64,000 nucleotides of DNA, taken from contig OW121846.1 in NCBI GenBank assembly GCA_933228895.1, positions 9,269,915 through 9,333,914 of the forward strand, written 5' to 3'. Position 1 is the stretch's first letter. Every line of letters starts with the position of its first letter. The notes beneath the pieces are model-generated. The model saw only the letters and a program-made list of their open reading frames with translations, searched no databases and was not told the DNA's origin. The position numbers and the translations under genes were made by a program. This document shows positions 55,850 through 64,000 of this stretch, piece by piece. The DNA comes from Platycnemis pennipes. Taxonomy: Eukaryota > Arthropoda > Insecta > Odonata > Platycnemididae.

Positions 55850-57050
55850 GACGCCTTATTATTATAATTATGTATACATCATAAATGCCAAGTATACAAA
55901 CTTTATTTTGGTCATATTTATGATGCAACCATGATGTACGAGAACCAATAAATTTACGAATAATGTGGAAAATATGCTTGCCTTAGACTTATCATAAAAT
56001 ATAATCATAAAAATACATTCTTCTTTTCTTTTTTGTTTGTTATTGCAACATTTATTTTAGCTATTGTGAAATTTTCTTGGAATCTAAGGTGGTCTTTTCT
56101 GTTATAAAATATTATATTATATCTCTTTCTTATATTTTAGATAGGTCCTGTTTTTTCATTACAGAACCAAATCGCACAAATCAAAGGCGACGGGTAAGTC
56201 CAGAAAATGACAGTCGATTTTCAATGTCAACCTCTCGGACTTCATTTTTGAATGGTTAACCATTATTTTTTTTCCAATTATCGGGCTGCAATACCTATAT
56301 CATGAAATGTTACCATAAAATAATATGGGAAATGTAAGCCAGCGTTGATACAAACCAATGCTAAAAGGATCAATGGAAGCTTCGAGGCATGCTAATGTAC
56401 CGAAAATACGACTAGCCTACCATTACCTGCCTCACTTTATAAATAAATATCCCTCCCACCTTAATGACGATGAAAATGTTGCACCAGTTAGGGAAGGTTT
56501 TGATGGTGTCCCTACTCTACGTTGACTCATCTATTGGTCCCATCCGTACGATATTTCTCTCTTCCAATCGGCCTCTCTCCTCACCCTTATCACACTATCC
56601 ACAGCCACAGTTTCTTCTGCTTTCTCGTCCCTGCTTGCCCAACATTCCTCCTTCGATAACGACCTTTAGTCCTCCATTGTCACTTGTCCGCCTTGTCCAT
56701 TCTCCTCCACACCAACAGGCTTCCGATCGTTTCTCGTCCCCAGCGTCCGGGATCCATAGAATGGCGCGTTCCATATCAAGATCTTCACTAACCTTCCCTT
56801 TACATCCCAGCTTAAGGTTCTTGTCAATAACAGTTCTCTCCTGTTGGTGGACGCCAAAGCACTTATTTTCCTTTATGCTCGCCTTCCCCAACGTGCTGCC
56901 CTGCACAACAAAACTATTCCACGCCCTACCCTATTGACCCCTACCTCCCTCCTACTTTCCCTACTCATCTTCTCTTCATCTTTTCCTCGGTTTTTCATGA
57001 GTCACCGTGCCCCGTGCTTGATCACCCTCCCTCCTTCCAGCAGAAAGAAA
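55850..57050. other. No gene recognised; C/T-rich upstream of the activin exon
   Basis: AT-rich to 56,450, then a pyrimidine-rich stretch with a 157-codon frame that looks compositional. May contain upstream regulatory sequence of the activin-type gene. Confidence 0.4.
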
Positions 57051-57059
57051 TGAAGGCAT

Positions 57060-57410
57060 CGTATCGCTGGCGAGTGAAACTTCGCTCGAGTGAATTGGCT
57101 TTCAACTGCCAATTTGTGGTGCAAGACGTTCCCCCACCGCTACCGAGTGCTTCAAAGGCGGTGGAGGGCGGGAGGCGGTCACGGAGCGCTCGCATGACCC
57201 CTCGTCAGCCCGCGCAACTGCATTCGCGCCAGGAGGCCGCCACGGGTCGCGGTGCTGCTCCGCTGACTCACGCCATTAATCTCGTCCGACGTGCACCCAG
57301 CGACGGCCAACGAGGAAAAGAGGCGCCGCGTATCGCCTCCCCCGCCCCCGCCGCCGCGTTCCGGGTACAAGTCCCAAGGTCCGTGCACGCGCGCTCAGTT
57401 GACGGCCGAC
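57060..57410 (+). promoter_or_regulatory. CpG-rich 5' UTR / promoter of the activin-type gene
   Basis: GC and CpG content rise sharply here (CCCCGCCCCCGCCGCC), in contrast to everything upstream, and stay high to the end of the coding exon. The transcription start could not be placed. Confidence 0.45.
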
Positions 57411-57876
57411 ATGGCGACCGCCGCCGCACTCCCGCCGCTACTGCTGTTGCTTTTGTTTCCGGGGGCCCAGGCCCCCCGCTCCCACCAGCACCACCACCGG
57501 CAGCTGGCTGAGACGTGGTCTTCCATCTTCGCGGCACCCGATCCGCGCCCGGAGGCGTCCCACCAAGGGCCCCCGCGCCCGGAGCCGTCCCGCCAAGAAG
57601 GGCCCTCGGAGGCCCCGTGCGCCAACTGCGCCGACCGGAAGGCCGCCCTCGAGTCGTCGGGCCGCGACTCGGAGCTGGAATCGCTGCGCATCGAGCTCAT
57701 CAAGCAGCAGATCCTCAAGAAGCTGCGCCTCAAGGAGCCTCCGTCCGTGAGCAAAGGCGTGCTGCCCGAGCCGCTGTCCACTGTGGGCCCCGCGCTCCTG
57801 CCGGCCGCCGGCCATCACAAGCCCGCCGACGACTTCTACGGCAAGACGGAGCAAGTGATCATCTTCCCGGAGACCG
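57411..57876 (+). CDS. Activin/inhibin-beta-type TGF-beta ligand, first coding exon
   Basis: From the ATG at 57,411 the exon codes for 155 residues plus one base and ends at the donor GTGAGT (57,877). It starts with a clear signal peptide (MATAAALPPLLLLLLFPG, cut probably after AQA). A low-complexity His/Pro stretch follows, then the propeptide start: CANCADRKAALES, LESLRIELIKQQILKKLRL, KEPPSV, and DDFYGKTEQVIIFPETG. C-x-x-C followed by an amphipathic helix with IK.QIL.KL.L and a later .KTEQ.I.F.E.G is the pattern of activin-beta/dawdle propeptides, secreted ligands signalling through Smad. The ATG is chosen for the signal peptide; the frame is open further upstream. The cystine-knot ligand exons lie beyond the window. 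Myoglianin-like or other activin-branch identity is possible. Confidence 0.75.
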
Positions 57877-59515
57877 GTGAGTGAGGCCTCGAGCGCCAGT
57901 GGTGGTCGCCGAAACGTAGACGCCTCAAGCTGGAGCCTGGACGAATCACTGCGATTCTTGGTCAGCGGGGAAGAGTTCATAGAATTGCTGAAAATAAGCG
58001 GAGGACGGGGTGAGGTGTGAGATGAGGTTATCGGAATGAGCCTAGGAAACAGTAGGAAGGAGAGGAAGACGGAAAGGGGAGAGAGAATGGAAGGAGAGTC
58101 GACAAAAAAAAAGTCAGATATACTCGTGGATAACGGATTGGTGGAGGATATCTAAGAATATTAAGGGTTTTCGCAGCCAGTACGCAATCCTTGAATTTCA
58201 ATGTTGAAGGTGAGAGAGGGAAAAGATGAAGAACAAATTAAGATTAAATAGAAGTTTAAGACGGTGGTTAAAAGTGAAATGATGGGTAAATACGGAAGGA
58301 GCGAGGATTTAAAAGTCAGTCAAATGATAAGCGGACTTAAGTGAGAAAAATAAACGATAGTAAGTGTTGCATGATTGGAAAGATTATATTACAGGTGAAA
58401 AACGCTACAGGGGTTCCATCGAGAAAATATATTAACACGCGAAGCATTGGTAGAATTCATCCTGATGATAACGCTCCTATAGCCGCCTAATTTGTACTAT
58501 GTGTCCGTACACGAAAAGAAACAGCATTTGCTCAACACACTCCATCCAATGGTTGGTGATCATGATACGACACGATTAACAGATAATTGATGCATGTAGG
58601 CAACACAGTAGGCTGAAATAGTGAACGATGGATCAAATTCAAAGGGTTTACTTTAGCCTTGACTTTGAACGTTTGCATGATGATTTCCCATTGACTGCAG
58701 TATTTGGAGCCACGTGAAATTCGCTCTGGCTCTCACCCATCAATAATTTACATCGGTTCAAAGCTGATATATTTTTGAAAAAACCTGCCTCCCTCATTTT
58801 TTCCTTAAAATCTACTGAACCGCGCTGAATATATTGTAAAATATTGTTTGGGTTAAAGAAAAATACTGTGATTTTAAATAGTTAATTATTAATGTATGAG
58901 GTGTAATTTACATGATTTGCAGGTTGAAGGTGAATATGGCTAACTTGCAAATAAAAAGACCCTTGAAGCGTTAAAATCAATGTAGTTAAACAAAACTTAT
59001 CACTAAATACACATTACAATCAATGAGTATGTCTGAAAATAAAACTATCCCGTTTTTTGGATAGTTTATATTGTTCATTTCTACAAGTTAGATTTTCAAT
59101 ACCCTTAGCAGGAGTTCATATCATCTCCAAGCTGAGAGCATGCAACAGTCAGACTTATGGTTTATAAAAGCAATCGTCTGAGTTAAGTGATGATACTTGT
59201 GAAGAGAGTCTATCTACTGGAACATACGGCGAACAAGCCTCTCTACATACTTGTCAGCACACAGACGTGATTGTACCGCCGCGCCGCCCACCACGTCAGT
59301 ATTTTAAAATTGTAGTCTTGTGTTTCTAGGTGCCCCTACGGCTTAGGTTTTATCGCACCGTCGAACCTTAGATCTCTATCCTAAGATCAACTCAAAATCC
59401 ATGTACATGAGAAATGAAGGCACAATGGTCAATTTCCACACTGTATTGTAGGTACTGATCCAGGTGTGGGCATGCATTGTCACTGTCAACGAAATTGACC
59501 ATTGTACAGCCCTCC
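57877..59515 (+). other. Start of the activin-type gene intron
   Basis: No further coding exon, RNA or repeat boundary is seen. CpG content drops to background within about 200 bp of the donor. Confidence 0.5.
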
Positions 59516-59534
59516 ACATTAAAATCTTACCACT

Positions 59535-59690
59535 TCGGAGGCCGATTTCTTTAAAGTCCCGAGTTGAAGGAGATTTGACAACACTGTCCCCGTGGAGAGG
59601 TTAAATTCCCAGAGCTCTGGCTCTTGCCTTTTATTGGGGGTGACCTTACTCCAAAGAGATTTTCTCCCTTTCTCAAGTGAACAGCCAGGG
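59535..59690 (-). repeat. Dispersed repeat, copy 2
   Basis: Opposite-strand relative of 13,690-13,835: GTTGAAGGAGATTTGACAAC then CTTGCCTTTTATTGGGGGT. See that entry for the shared blocks. Confidence 0.65.
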
Positions 59691-59754
59691 CAAGCCGCCT
59701 TTTCCACCGTGGTTAATGTCGCTGCCGTGGGGAGAACCGATGATCAGACCTCAT

Positions 59755-59885
59755 TAGAAGGGTAGGAGCTTCCTAAGCCTCTAATCCAAGACCTTTCCAC
59801 GAGTTCGAATCTTGCAAACGACCGACCCTTCATGCGGGAGGCCCAACCGCAGAACTTGACCATTTAGAGTTGAATATTCAATTTA
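59755..59885 (+). repeat. Possible tRNA-headed repeat flanking a LINE
   Basis: GAGTTCGAATCTTG resembles a polymerase III B box. The following GGGAGGCCCAACCGCAGAAC and TTGACCATTTAGAGTT recur at 61,716-61,770 beyond the LINE, so the same repeat borders the LINE on both sides. Confidence 0.45.
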
Positions 59886-59886
59886 A

Positions 59887-61451
59887 TGGAGCCAGAGGAG
59901 ATCCAGCGTTGTTGGAGGGAATACGTTGAAAAACTGTATGATAGCGAAAATAGGCCTAGAAACTTGGATATAGAAGAGGAAAAGGACGTAGATCAGGATG
60001 ACTTGGGCCCCAGAATACTGGATACTGAGATAGAGAAGGCACTGCGAGAAATGAGAGGCAGGTAAAGCGGTGGGAGTAGATAACATTTCAGCTGAGCTTC
60101 TGAAAAACCTAGGAAGAGGGGGAAGGGACAGATTTTATGAACTTGTTCGTAGAATATACGAGGAGGGGGCTTGGCCGTAGGATTTTGTAAAAACCGTGCT
60201 AATACCTATACCGAAAAAGAGAGTGACAAAGGAATGTGAAGACTATAGAACGATAAGTTTGATTTCTCATGCGGCAAAGGTAGTGCTTAGAATCATTAAT
60301 AGGAGAATGAAAAATAGAGCAAACGAATTCCTAGGTGAGGATCCGTTTGGATTTCGGAAGGGGAGGGCCACTCGGGATGCGATTGCAGTGATGAGAATAC
60401 TAGTGGAAAGGAATCTAGAATACAATCAGGATGTCTTCGCGTGCTTTGTTGATTTCGAAAAGGCGTTCGACAGAGTGAGGTGGGACAAGTTGATGGAAAT
60501 ATTGCGGAAGACAGGAGTAGACTGGAGAGACATGAGACTAATACGGAATTTATACATGGCGCAGAAGGCGCAAATGAGAGTAGCCGATGGAGAATCGGAT
60601 TGGGCAACAATAGGGAGGGGAGTTAGGCAGGGTTGTCCGTTATCGCCGGTACTTTTCAACATATACTCGGAGGGAATGGTGAGGGAGGCTTGGGATGAGC
60701 TGGAGGGAGGAGTAAAGTTCGGGGGGAAATTGATAACATCAGTGAGGTTTGCGGATGACCAAGCGCTAGTAAGCCTTAGTAGTAGTGGCTTGCAAAAAAT
60801 GCTGGATGCATTGCAGGGACAGTGCGAAAGATACGGGATGAAGATAAACCAAAAGAAAACGAAAGTAATGCGGTTATCCAGAACAAAAAGGGCCAGTATA
60901 ACTATAATTGTAGGAGGTCAGAAGTTAGAGCAGGTAGAGGAATTTAGCTATCTAGGTAGTATGTTGGAAGAAAAAGGGTATAGCAGCATTGAAGTGAGAA
61001 GGAGAATTGCATTGGCAAAAGAAGCTTTTACTCGTACTCGTGAGCTAATGACAAGGGGAGTTGAGTAGGGAAGTGAAGAATAGACTAGTAAAAAGTTTAA
61101 TATGGAGCACTATATGAGGCGGAAATGTGGACTTTGCGAAAAGAAGATGAAAATAGACTTAGGGCTTTTGAAATGTGGGTGTGGAGAAGGATGGAGAAAA
61201 TAAAGTGGGTCGAAAGGAAGACGAACGATGAAGTGCTGGAATTGATGGGAGAGGAAAGAAATTTGATAGATGAAATTAGGAGAAGGCAGAAGGTGTGGAT
61301 GGAAAAGGTAATAAAAGGGGATGGTGTTTTGAAGGAGGTGATTGGGGGAAGAGCGTTGGGTAAGCGGGGAAGAAGGAGAAGAAGAACGGGTAGCTTGGAT
61401 GGAATGATGGGTGGCAGGAGGTATGAGGGGCTGAAGAGGGATATCGTGTGA
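59887..61451 (+). pseudogene. RTE-like LINE, reverse transcriptase to C-terminus
   Basis: Reads EEIQRCWREYVEKLYDSE, a GVDNISAELLKN block, IPIPKKRVTKECEDYRTISL, DPFGFRKGRATRDAI, FACFVDFEKAFDRVRWDK (motif A), GRGVRQGCPLSPVLFNIY (motif B), VRFADDQALVS (motif C, FADD) and KINQKKTKVM, VEEFSYLGSML, then after one frameshift (about 61,065) the C-terminal MWVWRRMEKIKWVERKTN and RGRRRRRTGSLDG. The RT core (60,196-61,068) is open for 290 codons; two stops precede it and the endonuclease is absent. It is a different subfamily from the LINEs at 5-10 kb and 62-64 kb. Confidence 0.9.
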
Positions 61452-61469
61452 AATTGAGAGGGTGGGAAG

Positions 61470-61870
61470 AATTAAATGTCCATTTAAAACTACCTTCACC
61501 GGTAGAATACTTATAATAATTCAATTTACAAGTTTATAACTTTAACCCGAAATTATCGTGTTTATCGTATAGTGGGCGGAAAGACGATTACGTCGGTCTT
61601 TTGAACGGCATTGTGCGGTAAAATTCAAAGATTATTGAAAAAGGTGATGAATTCCCTATAATGGTTTGGCAACCCTGCAGATCGCCGGAGGAATTGGGAA
61701 GGGGCACAGGGATGGGAGAGGACGAGCATCGCCACGGGAGGCTCAACCGCGGAAGTTGACCATTTAGTGTTCAGTATGGAATTACGAAGTTTAAAACTTT
61801 TACCGACATTTATGACGTTTATTGTACTGTGGGCGAAAATAGACATATAAATTAATTGGTCCACTTGAGA
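61470..61870. repeat. LINE 3' tail and partial repeat copies
   Basis: Holds two diverged copies of a GTTTATCGTATAGTGGGCGG-type block (61,558-61,580; 61,818-61,840) and the GGGAGGCTCAACCGCGGAAG block that also precedes the LINE. Likely the LINE 3' UTR plus the interrupted flanking repeat. Confidence 0.45.
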
Positions 61871-62315
61871 AACTATAAAGTAAAAAAAGTTACCAGCAAT
61901 AATACATGCGTTAGAAAACTATCAGTAAAAAATAATGTTCAATAGCTTTTTTTATACATGAGCAGAGTACCGAAGAAACAAACACATGAGGAATATGCTA
62001 ACAAAATAAGAACTTAAGGACAAAGAATAATTTTCTCGCAATTTTTAATAATTTGACATTAGCAATGTAACCAACAGATTATATTACAGTTCCTTTGCGA
62101 TACACAACCATGAAATTAAAATAGATAATCTATATCTGGGCGAGCTAATAGCCAATATCTTACGTTTTTACAAAAAATATATTTACTCTTCACCTCCTTA
62201 ATGACACAGGGTAAATTATTAAAAGTTCTTGTTCGAATGAACAAAAAAAGACCTTTTGAATATCGAGAGATTTGGTTTGGAACAATAAATTAATTTCTTC
62301 TGCGTGAGTTACAAC
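61871..62315. other. No gene recognised
   Basis: AT-rich, no assignable feature. Confidence 0.45.
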
Positions 62316-62318
62316 ATT

Positions 62319-62600
62319 TTACTGTGCAAGAACTCTCAGGTAATTGGCAGAGTTAAAAACGCTGATAAAATAATTATTGAATTCATTTGTCAGTGTTGAT
62401 TTTTCAGATATAAATTTACCATCTACATTATGGGAAAGTAACTTTTCACCGGTCAATTCTTTAAATACTTTCCGTTGCTCTTTAGGATTGTCCCTATGCT
62501 TTTGGAACTTGTTCATGTAGTAATTATTGGAGACATGCCTAAGTTTAATTCGTAAATTATTTCTAATTTTCATATAGTCATTCCTCAAACTAAAGTTGCA
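62319..62600 (-). pseudogene. LINE linker fragment (CR1/Jockey-like)
   Basis: The frame reads RNDYMKIRNNLRIKLRHV, NNYYMNKFQKHRDNPKEQ, KVFKELTGEKLLS and LTNEFNNYFISVF, the conserved linker between endonuclease and RT in CR1/Jockey-type LINEs (K..YF...F..N..NPK..W......G then .N.FN.YF). It stops where the next LINE's 3' end begins, which suggests that LINE inserted into it. Confidence 0.65.
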
Positions 62601-62614
62601 AGGATGACGTCATT

Positions 62615-64000
62615 ATCATTGGTCAAAAATCCTAGGATTGGTTTGAACCAGATTTCCACTCGATTTTTCTATCGGCCACCCTTTTCATTGTGACGTAATT
62701 CTTTTCTTTTACGTCCTTCACAACCTGTTTGATGTATCCCATACGAGGCCTGCCTTTTCCAATCTCCCCGTCCACTTTTCCCTCGACGATAGTCTTAAGC
62801 AGGCGATCATGTCTCAAGATATGGCCGATTAAGTTGTCCCTTCTTCTTTTTAGAGTTTTCTTCAGTATTCTTATGTAGCACCACATTTCGAATGCTTCCA
62901 CCCTTTTCTTCTCCGCTGCTCTCATAGTCCATGCCTCATTGCCGTAAAGAAACATATTCCAGTTATACTTTCTAATGAATTGCTTCCTTACTTCTAAGCT
63001 TGTATTTCCAGCTGTAAGTAGATTCTTCTTTTGATAGAATGCCCTGTTTTCCTGGGCTATTCTACTGACTATTTATTTCTTGCTTCGTCCATCGCCGGTT
63101 ACTCTGCTTCCCAGGTAACAGAACTCTTTCACCTCATCCAGTTTCTTTTTTCCTAGATTGACATAGATTTTGGCCTCATCTTTCATGCTGTACACCAGTA
63201 TCTTAGTCTTCTTCTATTGATCCTCAGCTGATGTCTGGCCATTTTCCTTTCCATGGCTGTTCGCATGTTTCAGATCCTTCTCTGTCTCTGCTATGAGAGC
63301 TATGTCATCAGTGAATCGTAGCATGCTGATTGTTTCTCCGTGGATGTTCACTCTAGAACACGTTTACTTGATTTCATTGATGGCTCTCTCGATGTAAACA
63401 TTAAAAATTACTAGAGACAGTGCACAGCCTTGGCTCACTCCTTCCCTTATCCTTGCTTCTTCAGAGCTGGGTCCAGATTTTATCACAGCTACTTGTTTTT
63501 ATACAAACTGTGGATAATTCTTTGGCCATTGTACGACACTCCAATTCCTTTCAGAATTCCAAGCATTAAATACCAATCCACATGGTCAAAAGCCTTCTCT
63601 AAATCCACAAATGCAATAAATGTCGGTTTGTTCTTCTCCATTCTCTCTATAAGCAGCCTAAGGGCCAATATTGCTTCTCTTGTACCCTTACTTTTCCTGA
63701 ATCCGAATTGGTCTTCATCCAGGAACTCCTCTGCTTGTCGTTCTATTCTTCTGGAGATGATCCTTCTCAATATCTTCGATGTATCTGTTGTCTGGCTTAT
63801 AGTCCTAAAATTTTCGCATTTTTCCGCTCTTCTTTTTGAGAATAGGAGTGATGATGTCTTTCTTGAAGTCCCTGGGTATTTCTCCTGTTGAGTACATGTC
63901 GCAGATGGTCTTGTAGAGATGGGCCAATGTCCTCTCTCCCTCATTCCTTATCAGTTCTGCGGGTATATCATCAATTCCAGAGGCCTTATTCATTCGAAAG
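62615..64000 (-). pseudogene. RTE-like LINE, RT and C-terminus, continues past the window
   Basis: Minus strand: KASGIDDIPAELIRNEGERT, ENFRTISQTTDTSKILRRI, DEDQFGFRKSKGTREAIL, FIAFVDLEKAFDHVDWY (motif A), REGVSQGCALSLVIFNVY (motif B), MLRFTDDIALIAETE (motif C with FTDD), and the C-terminal RRDNLIGHILRHDRL and GKVDGEIGKGRPRMGY. Stops and shifts disrupt it. Same family and same strand as the 5.4-10.2 kb LINE, including the 3' end ATCCTAGGATTGGTTTGA. It leaves the window on the right, so the endonuclease is not visible. Confidence 0.88.

Noticed and set aside
56464..56937. 157-codon Ser/Pro/Leu-rich frame
   Set aside because: Low-complexity translation of pyrimidine-rich DNA with no recognisable domain.
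57395..57980. Long minus-strand frames over the activin exon
   Set aside because: They mirror the GC-rich sense exon; no domain, and the sense strand has signal peptide, propeptide motifs and splice donor.

Overview
This is eukaryotic, AT-rich, very repeat-dense DNA, almost certainly from an arthropod (probably an insect) with a large genome. The evidence is split coding exons with canonical GT/AG splice sites, arthropod-type BEL/Pao, Ty3/gypsy, RTE-like, R4-like and CR1-like retroelements, hAT, pogo/Tigger and Helitron relics, and tRNA-headed SINEs. No bacterial features are present. Three host genes can be recognised, each only in part. (1) On the minus strand, the first coding exon (19,196-19,316) and the first LRR exon (14,024-14,210) of the CCR4-NOT deadenylase CNOT6 (fly twin), separated by a 5 kb intron full of repeats. 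(2) On the plus strand, a serpin 3' half (about 52.1-52.9 kb) with the reactive-centre hinge but an in-frame stop, plus a 70-bp duplicated scrap 1 kb downstream. (3) On the plus strand, the signal-peptide exon of an activin/inhibin-beta-type TGF-beta ligand (57,411-57,876) in a CpG-rich island.

Layout. 0-11 kb: hAT relics on both strands and a 4.8 kb RTE-like LINE (minus) broken by a TA-flanked pogo/Tigger-like element that itself holds an 18-bp minisatellite, and by a foldback element. 11-20.5 kb: CNOT6 exons, a probable solo LTR, SINE and other repeats. 20.7-38 kb: a LINE endonuclease scrap, then a large zone of DNA elements with CCC...GGG termini. 38-41.7 kb: no gene seen. 42-46 kb: BEL/Pao pol on the minus strand. 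46.4-50.6 kb: a CR1-like LINE cut by a Helitron, then gypsy, R4-like LINE and hAT relics. 51-56 kb: a foldback element, serpin, and R4-like LINE RT. 57-58 kb: activin exon. 59.5-64 kb: RTE-like LINEs, one leaving the window.

The most unusual structure is at 24,067-33,928: five DNA elements nested one inside another (9.9, 8.3, 5.1, 3.9 and 1.4 kb). Each is delimited by its own inverted termini beginning CCC and by its own 2-bp target duplication (AT, AT, GA, AA, AG). A sixth lies beside it (22,588-23,905, GA) and a seventh at 36,184-37,794. The subterminal zone of each type is built from repeats of a different, self-complementary short word, while three of them share one internal core. Neither a transposase nor a superfamily could be recognised. 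A second theme is small foldback elements (about 8.1, 24.8 and 51.4 kb, with a weaker case at 11.47 kb) whose arms carry hammerhead-ribozyme-like cores.
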